A stretch of 64,000 bases of DNA, taken from Monarcha castaneiventris obscurior. Its lineage: Eukaryota > Chordata > Aves > Passeriformes > Monarchidae. The stretch covers positions 14,499,501 to 14,563,500 of the forward strand of contig JAMPIT010000258.1 in assembly GCA_026261815.1 (NCBI GenBank). Direction: 5' to 3'. A model generated the notes under the pieces. That model had not been told where the DNA came from and searched no databases. It was given only the letters and a program-made list of their open reading frames with translations. This document shows, one piece after another, positions 26,401 to 41,222 of the stretch. The position numbers and the translations under genes are program-made. Position 1 is the stretch's first letter. Each line of letters begins with the position of its first letter.

Positions 26401-29400
26401 ATCCACTGCAACCCTCACACACCTCTTCCTTGGGCCTTGGGAGGGCTTTGACCATAATGCTCCCAGGGCCCTGAGCTTTGCCATGCACAGGGGCAGAGCC
26501 CTCTCTAGGTAGGAAAATGGGTTTATCAGTCTTTTGTCTGTCAGTTACTTGAAACAGTCTTAGCAGTCAGCAACATCTGATTGTAGACAGGTTGATCATT
26601 GCAATGACCTATTCCTCCAGGATTCAGTGTGCACAAGGAGGCAACATGCAGGGTTGGTTCTGCTGACTGCCCACACCTCCTCTGCCCACCCAGTGAAAAC
26701 CAGCTTGTGACTCATAAAGGCATCCTGGTCTCCAGTGGTGTTTCTGGTTCCACACACCATTTGAGAAGGACAACAGTTGTTACAAAGGACTGCTTCCCAA
26801 GGAGGCATTTCCTTTGCTGCTGACAGGCATGAGCTCCGTTACGTCCCATGCTCAGGCTGCTGTTGCCTTAGAGACCAGAACCAACTGAAAGAGAATCTGC
26901 TCTTCCCAGGCATCAGGGTTTCCTACAAAACTGGTTGATGCTCATCTTTCACCACTAAGTCCTCACCTTGTAGCCATTGGACACTACTGCCAGGCAAGAC
27001 AGCCAGTATCAGAGTGAGTATCCATTGCTTGTGCAGAGGCAGAGGGGCAGGAGCTGCAGGTGTGACGCTGGAGTGCTGCTCCTGTGCTGTGGGAAGCGAG
27101 ATGGACACACGGGGAGCAGGACACCAGTGCCTGGCTGCTCCATTGGCCTGGCTGCCTTCCCAGCTAACAGGCAGGACACCAACTCCCCCTGCTTCGCTAA
27201 TGTGGGGTACTTCCCAGGAACTCAAAGTCAAACTACTTGGCACTCACTGTGCCAAGTCTTGCCAGAATTTTGTGTGCAGTGTTTAGGAATCCCAGCATGA
27301 AATGTTCCCAAAACATCAAAGAAACAGTGAATTATCTATTTCAATACATCTAATTCAGCAAACTCTGTGGAACCAAGTGTCTACCTCAAAGCACACTGCA
27401 TGTGGTGTGAAAATGTGTGCTTTTCACTGTCTGAAAAGCACATCCATCTCCCCTGCCTGTCCATAGGAGATTACAGGGAGGGAAGTTCCCAAGGCTTTTA
27501 GCCCAGTCAGCAGGGGGAAGCTCTACCTTATTAATGCAGCTATGACACTTCAAATCTGTGCATCTCAGCCCCTGCCACACTGGCTTGTGCTCTCCTTGGC
27601 AGGTTTGTATAGAAAATGTGTATTTGTAAAATTCATTCACAAGTGTTAACCCGAAGCAGAATTTTTCTTGCCTGTCAGCAAAGAACATCTGGAAATGATC
27701 AATCTCTCTCTCCTCCTTGCCCAAATGTCTTCAGGGAGAAATTAATCTTTTAAGACATCTATATTAAAATGAAAAAATGCATTTGTAAGCTTGCAAAATG
27801 CTTTTCAAACAAAAACAAAGAAGTTTTCCTGAGAAGAAAGCATAGAAAGGTAAAGGAATCCATTCTTTCTAGGAGTAAAAAAACCACATATCCCTTTCCT
27901 TACTCTGCTGCAAGGTGCACAACAAGGCTTCAGCCCTCATCAAGAAACAGAGGCTCAGTGCTATTGTCCTAGCACTGTAAATTCACATGTGCAATTAGCT
28001 CATATACAGCAGGCTCTCCACTGCCTGTGATGGGATCTATACATAGCTGAATTTCATCCACACATGTAGGTTCTTGCAGGAATGAATGCAGCATCTCTAA
28101 GGAGAAACGTTACCATTCTGGGAACCCACAATGATCAGTGCTGCAATTTACTCTCCCCCACCACCCCTTGTAATGTAAGAGCCAGTGAATCCATTCATAT
28201 GAAAGACACAATCTAAGATGAGGGAAAACCTGACTTAAGAAGGCGATATTGGTGTGCTACCAAGAGCATAAACATTGAAGAGAGCTGTGTTTTCCCCAGC
28301 AGGGTGTATTTTGGGGACAAAGACGTGTGTTGGAGGGGCTGGGGTGCAGAGCGAGCAGGGCCCTTGCACGGGCAGGGTGTGCCTGTCCAAGTGTTTTGGT
28401 TTGGAGCAGGAGGCAGCTTTTGAAGTGACTCTCCCTATCAGCCTGGCAGAGTCCACTTTGGTTTCTGGAGTGCACCAGCCGGATTCCTTTCAGATGAAAC
28501 TCAAATCAGAGGAAGCACTCTAGGAGTGCATTCAGTGCACTTGGCCTGCTGCTGGGCATCGCTCCTGTGGGAGAACTGAGCTAGCCCACAGCACGGACTA
28601 GTTCACGTTACAGGCACTCTCCTATTGTGCCAGATGACTTACTAATACAAATGTAGCGACAGATCCTTTAGCATGATATCAGAAACAGAACCGGCCACAT
28701 AGAGCTTCGCAAAAACCCTGTAGCATTGAGCAGGAGAATCAGCAAACCTTATTCTTATAAAAACAGAAGAGCTACTAATCTAGCAAACAAAAGCCATATG
28801 CAATATAGTTGAGAAAAACAAACAATGTTCAAGACGGAACTGATCCCCTGAAATTGATTATTTCCCAAGCGCCAAGGAAGCAAATTTCCCAGCTGCTACT
28901 ATTTCTGGTTCTTTATGCTCAAGTGTGTATGCACAATCTGGGATACAAACACAGTTCTGATGGAGAATCTGGGAGAGTTTCATGGGAATTAGTGCTGTTA
29001 TTAAATGTGATTGTTTTTCAGGTTAACTTCAGCAGAATACTATTAAAATCTAAGGGATTTTTGCAGCATGAGAAGGAAAAGCAAAAATCAGGGTCTACAA
29101 AACATTCCCAAGATAAACCGACTGATTATTTTAAGCCCCTTCACATTATTTACTAAACTCTGAATTTCAGAGCAATCCATGAAAACAGCTGTATCACCCC
29201 CAACATTACTGTCCTGCTGCAGCCAAAGCAGGCATCAAGTGAAGTTTCCACCTACCATGGGGCATATTCAGCCCTGGAAACATTTGCCCTATAAGCAAAT
29301 CACATTAGGGATTTTCACAGTGAATAAGACCATTATCTTTCAGCTTCATATGTTGCCAAAATCCTGTGAAAAATTAAATTAGGTCTTTTAATTAAAAGCC

Positions 29401-29834
29401 TAAGCATATACAGTGGGTTGATTCCATCTCTAGGACCCCCATTGCTTGAGTATAATGGTAGTTACTTTTCATTCCTTTTGAATAGCCTTGAGAAAAAAAG
29501 TTGGTTTTAAGGGCTAATTTAACTGCAGGGCCTGACTATTAAATGCTGTCCAGAGTTACCCCAGTACAGCAGCAACACAATCCTCAGCATAAGTCTGTTC
29601 CAAGGAAACTTGGACGCAGTGCACTGTAGCAGGTTCTATGACCAGACAAACTGGCTTCAGAAATTATGTCTTTTGCTGTAATTCTGTCATTTAGTCTAGA
29701 ATTAGTTAATTTTTTAAAAATTGCATTAAATGGTTTTTTTTTCCCCTTGGCTATGCCACAACCAAAGAACCAAGGCAAATCCTAAGGTAAATCACATTTT
29801 ATAACCCTGAATATGTCATCCTGAGCCACATACA

Positions 29835-29877
29835 CCTGTGCTTACACAGGAGTCCTTGCTCTGTGTGAACACAGAGC
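29835..29877. repeat. Two adjacent perfect hairpins
   Basis: CCTGTG-CTTA-CACAGG (29835-29850) is followed seven bases later by GCTCTGTGT-GA-ACACAGAGC (29858-29877). Both have perfect arms. They are intergenic and no function is assigned. Confidence 0.8.
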
Positions 29878-31213
29878 TGTGGACCATGGAGCTGCTAGAG
29901 AGGGTTTTAAGCTTCCCCGAAATGAAGAAAGTTAAACTCTCTTGTTTAACTGCATGCTTTTGCTGATTTCTACTGATTCACTAAAGCAGCAAGCTGCCAG
30001 CACAGGCAGAAAGGCTGGTGGGGCCGGTTGCATCACTGCCTCCCCTTCCAGCACTGTTTTAAAGCCAAGAAGTCTGACAGGAATGGCGTGGGCCTGGCTG
30101 GCCTGGGGCAGCCAATGGGCTGGGTCACCTTGGGAAGGCACATTCCAGCCTTATTTTTGTAACCTTCTATGAAAGAAGGTTAGAAGTCCATGGTATAATA
30201 AGAAAAATGTAACTTTTCAAAGCCAATTCTTCCACACTTTCCTATTTTACAGAAATAAGGAGCTTTTCTTGAGTATTCTTAAATTTAAACCAACTACACC
30301 TTTTTCAAGCACAAGATCACTAACCCCTTTTTGGGCTTTTCTCTTCTAAGTTAGAAACTTTGAAACTCAGTAATTAGTTTGTCTGAAATAGACATTTAGC
30401 ATGACACTTAACCATTCATTATTTTCATATTGATTTTCACTGCTTTGTTGAAGACAAACACATTTAACTAAAATTGTGCGCCAAATAATTTTTTCATCAT
30501 GATCCATCAATGGAAGAATTATTTTTTTAAAGAGAAAGGATTATGGTAACTCTCCCCACAAAGCATTCAAAAATTATGTGAAATTTACAATGCAAAAGCT
30601 ATTTAAAATGCCTTTGTCTAGAGCAAGATTTCAAGAAAGTAAACAAAATAGATGTGTACTGTTTCAAGAGACACTTAAGCATTAGAAAGAAAATCAGAGG
30701 GGAATTTGGTTCTGTAGTGTAGAGCTGAGCTGCAGACGATTCAACAGGCTCTGTGCCAGCGGTAACAGAAGCGCTCTCTGCTGGAGCAGCACAGCTGGAA
30801 AACCTGCCAATGGGCTTTATATAGATATTTAAAAAAGAGTAAGTTTTCCAAGTGGAAGCAGTATTTCATTACTATTGTCAAAGATCATGGTGACACAGCT
30901 GTCAGATATAGCTTCTTTACAAGGATCCGAGAGCCATGCACAAAGGTTCCTGTGAGAGCAAGTCACTAATGGTAAGCAAACCTTGGATCTTGTACAATCC
31001 CCAGAATTCTTAACTATTAAAACAGTATGTTTTAAACTAGTCCTTGCCATTGCCAACCCTGCAACTACATTAAATAATACAACTCATTGAAACATTTCAG
31101 ACAATGTATAAGATCTTAGTCTCCCAAAATACAATGTTATCAGTGCTAAGGAAGGGATTACAAAGTGACACATTTCTAGACCAGAAGCCTAAGAGATAAA
31201 CTTTTTCTTCTTT

Positions 31214-31247
31214 AAAAAAAAAAAAAAAAAAACCCCAAAAAAAAAAA
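31214..31247 (+). repeat. Long A tract (19 A, CCCC, 11 A)
   Basis: Nineteen consecutive A, four C, then eleven A. There is no recognisable retrotransposon body 5' of it on the plus strand, so it reads as a simple repeat and not as a dated insertion tail. Confidence 0.85.
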
Positions 31248-34200
31248 CCAACAGCAAAACGAAACTCCTTCTTTAGGTCTTCATTAAGTAGTAGTGATCC
31301 TTTCTGCAAGGGAAGTGAAATTAGTCTCTCACATTCCCTGGCCTGGTTCCTCAAAACATCCCTTACCAGCCTGTGTCAGAGAGATTCCTTTTTTAACAAA
31401 ACTCGACCATGTTCTGCTTCCAACAGAAAGACTCCCCAATGACTTTTGCTGTGAGCCTGCTGCTGGCAGGGCTGTTGTTTGTTTGGTGGGTTGGTTTGAG
31501 GAGAGCGTGTTAATCCTCCCCTGAGTTCTGTGGTTTAGGTTTAACTCCACATTACACTTTCCTGGGGTTACCCTGTATTAATGCTGCATTTGTTTCTGTA
31601 TCAGTCCATCTCCAGCAAGAAACATATGGTGGGAGAAGTTAAGGGAAGGGATGGGAAATCAGGGTTTGCTCCAAAGAACAAGTTTACTTTGTCAGAAGAC
31701 AAGAAAATACAGAGTTCTTGTGTTGCTGCTCACAGCTACAGCAAAGCAAATGTCTTTGTCTTCTGAAGCAAGACTAAAGCATTCTAAAGATGAAGACTAC
31801 TTAGTCTTCTAAATGAAGGGCCCTGATAAAATTATTTGATAAGGACTAAAAATGCTTATCTCCATTCATTGAATTCATTGCATTCTTCCATCAATCCAGC
31901 TCCACAAGCACTGGCTTCCCTGAAAATTCCTGTTTTTTTCAGAAGTGCCCTGAAGAAAACAGTTCAAAGGAACCAGTAGCACAAACCCATTCCAATCTCT
32001 GGTGTGACTCTGCCTTCCAGCCCCAACCAATCTTTGCATATTTCTAACAGTGACACAAATTCTGTGGACTCCTCTGAAGATGATGCTGTTCCTTTTAGTC
32101 CGTGATAACTCTCAGCGTAAAGAACTAGCTTACTGCAATCTCTATCCCTCCATTATTCCTGCTATTTCTTGGTTCCTAATTATATGACTTCCAGACTTTT
32201 AGAAAGCAGTCCACTGTTACCAACATGTTTGTCTCAGAACAGAACTATTCCCTGAGATTCCCATGTCCCACAGGAAGCCTCCTGTGCAATGAAAACACAG
32301 TATTTCTTTTCAGCAGTTTTCTGTATTCTGCCAACATTTTATTGTACAGAAATGCTGCTTTTGCTTCAGTCTTGACATTCTGAGACAGGCACAGCCTGCC
32401 CAGCTAATCACTGCCTCTCGCTGCATTATTTATTAAACTTCTCCTCAGTCAGCGCAGCCAGAAAATGCCTTTGGCAGTAATGGAATCAGATTTCTTAGCA
32501 AGGTGCCTCCATTTGCTCAAGGGTTTTCTACACATCTTATGCTAGTATTTTTGAGAATTCTTTTCCTCTGTAACATTTGCCCTCCTGTGAATTACAGAGG
32601 AGTTGGCATCTCCTCCCGAGCATGCCTGGACAGCCATTCCCACTCAGCTGCTGCAAGAGCAACTGGCCCATCAGCAAGCCCACCTCTGCAGGGCACTGGT
32701 ACCACGATGCTTGTGCCCATGACTGAGGGTCCTGGGATTTGTCATTTCCAGTCTAACAAGGAATTGTGGGTATCCGTAAACAACATTCCCCAAAATGGAA
32801 ATGCTGCACAGCTGTAGCCATTGCCAGGGGTCCCTTTCAACTGGTACAACCATTTATCCTACAAGAACACACAGTTCAGCTGTAATTATCTTCCATGCTT
32901 TTAAGACAGTCCTGCACTGTTCTCACATCCAATCCACACCCAAAGCAGAAGTACAAACCTCTGTGACCAATGGCCAAAGGGGCTTGGATAAAAACAGCAA
33001 GCTAACACACAAACAGGAACAAGAACCTTTCAAGCCTGCAAAGAAAATCCAAATTGTATTATGCTGGTGACTGAAAGCATTGCATCTTTTTGTCCTGATT
33101 CTGCCATGATTCTCTAAGATTAGCAAGCTGGCAAAGGAGCTTCCTGTCACCAGAGTGGCCAGCACTGCACAGCTTCTCTTTTCTTCAATGATAAAAAACA
33201 TCTCTTCCTGGGCTGATTCCAGGTTCACAGTAAATTACTCTTTATGGAACACACCACATTTCTCTGGATTTACTTTCATATTGGCAGCACTAAGCTTATC
33301 GCAAAATATTTGTAAACAAATCAGTGTTTCAAGAGCAGTAGTCTGCATCAAGAACAGGAACAGCCCAGTAACAGAGGGATGCTTTGCCACAACCTCCCTG
33401 TCAGGACTTCTGGGAAGAAGCACTGCCTGCCATTATCCTCAACAGCTGTACTTCTATACTGATGTGAATTCTTCTTTTCCAGATCATCCTGCCTTTCTCG
33501 GAAAGCCAAGTACTGCAGCTGCTGTTGTGCCAGCACTGGAAGCAAAACAATGTGCTCGTTGCAAATTAATTGCCTTCCAGACACTGTTTTTCTCATTTTG
33601 ACAAATTTTTAAGAGGATTTCCTCAAATCAAACCTGTATGCATTTTTTACTGCTTTTTTTCCCGTTACACACAATGATTGTAATCAGATTTGATTCATCA
33701 TAAAAACAGTAGAATGATGAGTTAATAGAGGACTAATTTTCAGAGGCAATCTTCCCCGTTTGTCAGCAGGGGTGTATGTTCACTGTCACTGTCTTCCCTT
33801 GAAAGACAATCCAGGATAAACTGTTGTATAGTTAGAGATTTTTTGAACATCTGAGCTATCAGTTTAAGTTAGTTGGTGTTCACTCCTATGTTTCATAGAT
33901 CGTGATGCACAGACAAATTTTCATTACTAGCTGTCCAAACCTGAAGAAAACCTCTGTTTCTTGAAGTCTTTTGAGTTGCTTCAGAAGCTGCAGCACTGTA
34001 CCACTTCTATCATCATCTTTTCCTGAAGAGGATGGACTAAAGCATCTCTACCAAAAAACTTCCAGCTACAGAACCAGTTTACTCAGATAACTCGGCTTCA
34101 CACAGGCTCTCACAGACTTGTTTCAGATGCCTTACTTCAGAAAAAGACAGAGTTGTTTGTGCCATTTCTCCTGAACAGGGAAGCTGCCGTGGCCACTGCT

Positions 34201-35634
34201 TACAATGAAGATTCCCTCAACCTGCTAATAATACAATTAATTGTTCTTCTCCCAGGCTAGACATGCTGGTTTTCTCCTTGGAAATTGAGTATCAGACGGT
34301 GCTAACTTCAAGACAACTGGATACTACATGTATCATATGCTCTGAAAACAAAAAGAGCAACTGGCACGGTAACTTCCTGAACTACCCTGTAGAATAGCAG
34401 AGCAAAAAACACATGGGCAAAAGTCTCCTTGGTCACAGCAGTCATGGGAATGCATCCTAACTCCAGAGCTGGTGACATTAACCTTCAGCTGTAACGCTCT
34501 TCAAGAGCACTTCACCAGCAAACAGAACTACTCTAAGAATCAAAAATGCAGATGGAGTATTTTGAGAAACCCTACAGAGAGCTGCCACTCCATAAACTTT
34601 GCCATGACAGTGTGCCTCATCCTAGACCTTGCTAGGACACTGTCTGGTATCTGGGTTTGTGCTAGGACAGGTGGGCACAGGGAACCCTCAGCTGTGTCAA
34701 GTACCATTTTTTGAATTGTTTCCAGACCAACAGCATGGAATGGGTGGAATGTATCACAGATTTGGTCCCACAGCCTGTGAAACTGGCAAGGAGCAGCTGC
34801 AGAGTTGGCAGGTAGACAAAGATTCAGAGAAAGCATTATCACACTGCCAAGGCTAGAATTGCACAGCTTATTAATAACTTCATATATTCACTAAAAACGA
34901 GTACACTTTTCTATATATTGAGGTTAAAAAAAATCTCTTAAAATCACTTAAAAAATATTAACATCATATTAGCACATATGCATACAGAATCTGTTCTGTC
35001 AAAGTAAAGCTAGTTCAAGACAGAAGGAAAAGAGAAAACATCAATTTTTACATTAAAATTTAATTACATAAACTTCTATTAGTAGGCCCTAATCTCACTG
35101 CAGACTTTCTAAGGCACAGAATCTTTATCTGAAAATACACAGCAACCCTTTCTCCAATTCAGTACCAGCTGGTACCTTGTCCTATACAGACCCAAAAACT
35201 ATTCAGCAGCACACCACAAATGCAGCATATACTGACTGGCACTTTGAGAAGATTACCAACTGTTTGTACTGAAATAAATACAATTTGGCAGCAAAGACTC
35301 TATCACAGCTTTGTCATAATTTTTGCCCACATAAATATCTTGATTCTATTTTCTGTTTCAGGAAGAATACATTACATGCTTCAACTCTCCCTCCATCAGT
35401 CAGTCCTGTGTTTCACTGATGAAGGTCCCGTAACATCAAAATAATTATAAAATATTAAACTCCATTTTTAGGTCCATTTTTTTCAGTTTGTAGTTGTGTA
35501 TTTATTTAAACAAAAAAGCCCTGAGAAATCTGTTAAGTCACAGATCAGTGAATGGCACATAATACAGAATTCATTGCTCCTAGTCACCAAGCATGCAATG
35601 CAATATTTATACCGCAGATGTTCTCAAATGTAGT

Positions 35635-35640
35635 TTTATT
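35635..35640 (-). terminator. C1orf52: Candidate C1orf52 polyadenylation signal (AATAAA)
   Basis: TTTATT on the plus strand is AATAAA on the minus strand, about 460 bases past the C1orf52 stop codon. Another AATAAA lies further on at 35501-35506. Which one is used cannot be decided by eye. Confidence 0.35.
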
Positions 35641-36096
35641 CCAGTGACTATTTGCAGTCTATACATACATTTAAAAACAACATTATGTGAACATATCACA
35701 GACCAGTGCCTAAAAAATCTTTAGTATATACTCCTTTATAAAAGGTTTTGACACAATGGAAAAGTCAGTCCAGAAAAACTCATGTTACCAGGCTTCTTGA
35801 TAAACAAAACACTGTGAAGCCCTGTAACCTGCATGAGCACAAGTATCCATGGCAATGGATCTCTCTTCTGAATCCTTGTTTTAAATAAACAGGTTTAAAT
35901 TTTGTTCAGTAAACAAGTTCTACCACAACACTGTCCATTTAATTTTGTGCTTTCCAAAAGGCAAGCACACTACAGAAATAAAATTCCCTACCCAATACGA
36001 GAGAGAAAAGCAGTAAACACATTTTTGTTTCCCATTCCAGCAGAGGAATCCAAGTTCCTTGAAATTCTCATTATGTTTAAATCCAAAACACTCTGC

Positions 36097-36185
36097 TTAT
36101 ACCTTCTTTTTCTTCTTCTTTGCCTGGTCTCCAGACTCTATTTTACGTTTCTTAGCAGAAGCTGGTTCATCATCTTTTTCACCAT
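36097..36185 (-). CDS. C1orf52: C1orf52 coding exon 3 (basic tail and stop)
   Basis: The last coding exon, 89 nt. The acceptor is TTTATTTAAAG above 36185. It completes the split codon for Asp156, encodes a further 28 residues, and stops with TAA at 36097-36099. The tail is highly charged: an acidic start (DGEKDDEP), then AKKRKIE at about 166-172 and KKKKKK at 178-183, which look like nuclear localisation signals. The 3' UTR continues leftwards. Confidence 0.9.
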
Positions 36186-38077
<1,892 letters not shown>

Positions 38078-38110
38078 TCACGGCACCGCCGGGCTGCTTC
38101 CCCTCCAGGG

Positions 38111-39294
38111 ACCGGACATCACACACGGAACCGAGCCAACCTTCATTTCTCCCTTTTCACACCTGCAGCCTGAAGTGAGGGGAAAACACGTTTTCCTTCA
38201 TGTCTGATCACCGGCTAACCTAAGGCAGACAGCGCTGACCATCACCTATCCAGGAGGGTATCCAAAACAGATTTTTCGGAGGATATCTTTACCAAAACAG
38301 ATTTTTCAGATTTGTTGTGAAAAGTTTGTACTAGACCTTCCTTGTGATTGACCCGTACCTACATTACTGCATCGGCTAAAATACTGGTGCTGTTCAAAGG
38401 GGATGAAGCTGAGTCAGGGGAGGTTTAGGCTGCGTATCAGGAAAAGGTTCTTCACCCAGAGGGTGGCTGGGCACTGGAACAGCTCCCCAGAGCAGTGGTC
38501 ACAGCACCAGCCTGACAGGTTCAAGAAGTGTTTTGGCTCTCAGGCACGTGGTGTGAGTCTTGGAGTGCCCTATGCAGGGCTGGGAATTGGACTCGAGGGT
38601 CTTCATGAGTCCCTTCCAACTCAGCATATTCTGTGATTCTATGTCCAGATTACTTTTACTACCAGAAGCACGATAAGGTCTGAGGAAAGGGTTTTGGTTA
38701 TAATATATTCAGTTCCTTTACTGTAAAGATACTAAACCATATCCAGCTGATCTCTCATAATCAAAACCATGATCATTATTTTGAAATAAGCCCTATACAC
38801 AAAGTACAATGAAAACAGCCACTGAAGTGAGACACCACACTCCCTGCAGCATTTGCAAATCCTTTTTTGAGTCATGCTTCTCAAAAGGTTTTGTTTCTCC
38901 CCTGCTATTAATAAAAATCTTAATTTAAGAATGAAGTCAAGATATGCGTGGCTGGAAGCTACTCTTCTCACATCCGTAGAAAGTTGAGCAATAGAGTCAT
39001 TTGAAAAAAGCAAGAATCAGGTTAGTAATAGTAGTCACAAACCGAAGAAACTACTTAAGCAGCAGAGCTCTTGCTCTCGCAGGCATGTTTTCTTTACAGA
39101 CTGCTCTTGAGAGCAGTCCTATGGGCACAGGCGTTTCACATTAAGTCAGTCTTTCCACCGAAGACAAACCTCTCTAAAAAGACAAGAACAAAAGCCTCCA
39201 GGCACACACGAAACCAAAACCACACATCAAGTTAACGGCATGAGCTGCTCTTGCAACCTGTACACCTTAAAAATGAGAGAAGCAGACAGGAAAG
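38111..39294. other. Intergenic spacer between BCL10 3' end and C1orf52 promoter
   Basis: About 1.2 kb without coding signs. Two copies of CCAAAACAGATTTTTC lie close together at about 38261-38310, and a CR1 3' end occupies 38397-38643. Otherwise AT-rich unique sequence. Confidence 0.65.
38397..38643 (+). mobile_element. CR1 LINE 3' end, 5'-truncated
   Basis: The clearest transposable element in the window. It holds the CR1 order AGGTTTAGGCTGCGTATCAG, GGTTCTTCACCCAGAGGGTG, GCACTGGAACAGCTCCCCAG and CCCTTCCAACTCAGCATATT, ending in the diagnostic CTGTGATTCTATG. It is only about 250 bp, so heavily 5'-truncated as most CR1 copies are. Plus orientation, opposite to the flanking genes. Confidence 0.93.
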
Positions 39295-39314
39295 CAGGCA
39301 ATTATACAAAAGAA

Positions 39315-39320
39315 TTTATT
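39315..39320 (-). terminator. BCL10: Probable BCL10 polyadenylation signal (AATAAA)
   Basis: TTTATT on the plus strand, read as GGAATAAATTC on the minus strand, lies about 1.9 kb past the BCL10 stop. The sequence between is AT-rich and free of other gene signs, so a long 3' UTR ending near 39295 is plausible. Other AATAAA copies nearer the stop could give shorter forms. Confidence 0.5.
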
Positions 39321-40767
39321 CCAAAAGTTGTGAGAGACATATGTTTTAAAAAGGCACATTATAAACATTTGGTAAGATAATACATTCATTCAAGGTCTCA
39401 GAGTTGTAGGCTCTGCTGGGAGTGGTCCCTGCAGGATGGGGAGCAGCAAGGTACCCTGAGCTGATTCATTTTCTTTGTTAAGGCCAATCCTGCTCACCCT
39501 CTTCTCTTTACAAGAACCCAGGAAGGAACTCAAGCCTAAGCACAGCTCTTTAAGTGGCTACAGAGGGCATTTAGACAAATCACTTTTTAGATGTCCCGAG
39601 TATGTGCAACTACAATTCAAGTTAATGGAAGAGAGGGAGTTCATCCTATGCTTAATTTCATGTTATAGAGCAAAGTTTTGCTTGCATATTTAGGCACTTA
39701 ATTTCTACAGTGCCATCTAATCCAAGCAGTTTCACTGAAAAGCATCTTCACCATCTGGAGAGTCTGTGATTGTAGATGTAGACAAGAAAAACAAGGATTT
39801 TTATAAACACATCTTTCTCACATGTAAGGTGTTCATATACTCGGGATGGAGTGCAGTTGAACATTGCATTTTATTTTAATTTATTTCCAAAACCAGAATA
39901 ATAATGAAAAACAATTTTTAAAGAGACTATACTGAGGTCCTGCAGATGGCCTGTCTCCACTAAAGGAGAACAGTTCAGTAATTACCTGGGTGTGAATTTG
40001 AACATTACATGGCTATACACAGTATGAGAGCCAAAATAATTTAGGGCTTTAAATACAAACCTTTCAAATACACTGAAAACATCCCATCACTTTAAAGTGT
40101 AGTACTGCAGGAACACAACTGTACACGTGTCCAAGTAAGAGTCTACCAGGTCATTTTGAAATGATTATAGGCACCTGCATAAAAGGTAGGCTACAACTCG
40201 AGTATGAGAGGAATACAGTATGTTACATGGTGTCAAGAAATGAGAACCTTCCCATGTTGAAACAGTTTAAAATGCATTTGACTCTGAAAAATTTGAAATG
40301 TAAACCTGTCTGTCTGCTTTGAAGAGGAGGTATCTGAAGTGCCACATTGCCAAGAGTCCTTGAGGTAAAGATACTTTCTTGTCACACAACTTCTCCTCCA
40401 CTTCCCTAGTGGGACAAAGCATACAAGCTTTGTTCCTTAATAACATCCTACAATAATGTTTTCTTACAGCCCTCAAGTTGCTGTTAGAGCAGTTTACATT
40501 CCTTTTCCAGTACTAATGAGAATTTATATTTAAAGTGCATCTCAAATCAGGAATCTTCAACTAATATATAAGAATAATAGGCCAAGACCTGCAGAAGTAT
40601 ATTTACAATACTGATATCTTTTGATTTACCAGTAGGACAAAGTTCCCACAAGGAAGAGATTCCTTGCAAATAAGCACGAATTTGGCCAGATTTGTGAGGT
40701 TTTTTGCAAATGGAGCAGCACACACATACATGGAGAGCACAATTTATCCTTGTGAGAAACATTTAAC

Positions 40768-40812
40768 TTGGTAAGTGAGTTTAGGCTTTTTGGTAAGTAA
40801 GCTTAAGCTTTT
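40768..40812. repeat. Imperfect 22-bp tandem duplication
   Basis: TTGGTAAGTGAGTTTAGGCT is followed directly by TTGGTAAGTAAGCTTAAGCT, with a period of 22 bp. It is within the probable BCL10 3' UTR. Confidence 0.8.
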
Positions 40813-41222
40813 AGTTCAGATTTTTTTTCCATACTCAGTATTTTTCCTAACCATCTTTCCCAGTTCACCCATCACAGAAACATTGAGAAAAGCTGATTTG
40901 TTAGTTTCTGTAGAAAGAAAAAACCCATTTGTTCTATAATTCCAGCTAAAGTATCTGCAACTAAATGTGAAACCTTATACACATTGGTTTAAAAAACAAA
41001 CATTTCCTGGTGTAACACCACAATACTTTGAAAAAAGCTCCTTAAAGAACAAAACAAACAAAGTCAAGCAACTCCAGCATCACACAATTACAAAATTAAA
41101 ACAGAAATTGCATAGATTATTCCCTCCAAATTTTCTAATAGTTTGAAAACATTTTTTAGCCTTTATGAGACATCACACAAAGTTTCAGTACCATTCAGGT
41201 GAACAGACAAAAGTCACTACGT

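Larger units (their letters stand above)
17201..34999. other. Gene-poor intergenic region between SYDE2 and C1orf52
   Basis: About 18 kb with no ORF that I can relate to a protein family and no convincing exon. It contains a CR1 relic (18929-19080), a 16-G homopolymer (23463-23478), adjacent small hairpins (29835-29877) and long A tracts (31214-31247). SYDE2 is transcribed away from this region to the left, and C1orf52 runs towards it from the right. Non-coding transcripts or distal enhancers could be present but leave no mark I can read. Confidence 0.6.
39295..41222 (-). other. BCL10: Probable BCL10 3' UTR
   Basis: AT-rich sequence after the TGA at 41223-41225, with several ATTTA-type elements on the minus strand. 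An imperfect 22-bp tandem duplication (copies from TTGGTAAGT at 40768 and 40790) lies within it. The extent is inferred from the poly(A) signal only. Confidence 0.5.

Noticed and set aside
33155..33601. 148-codon plus-strand open frame in the intergenic region
   Set aside because: No recognised domain, ordinary AT-rich composition, and no start, splice or poly(A) context pointing to a gene. This length is possible by chance in 18 kb.
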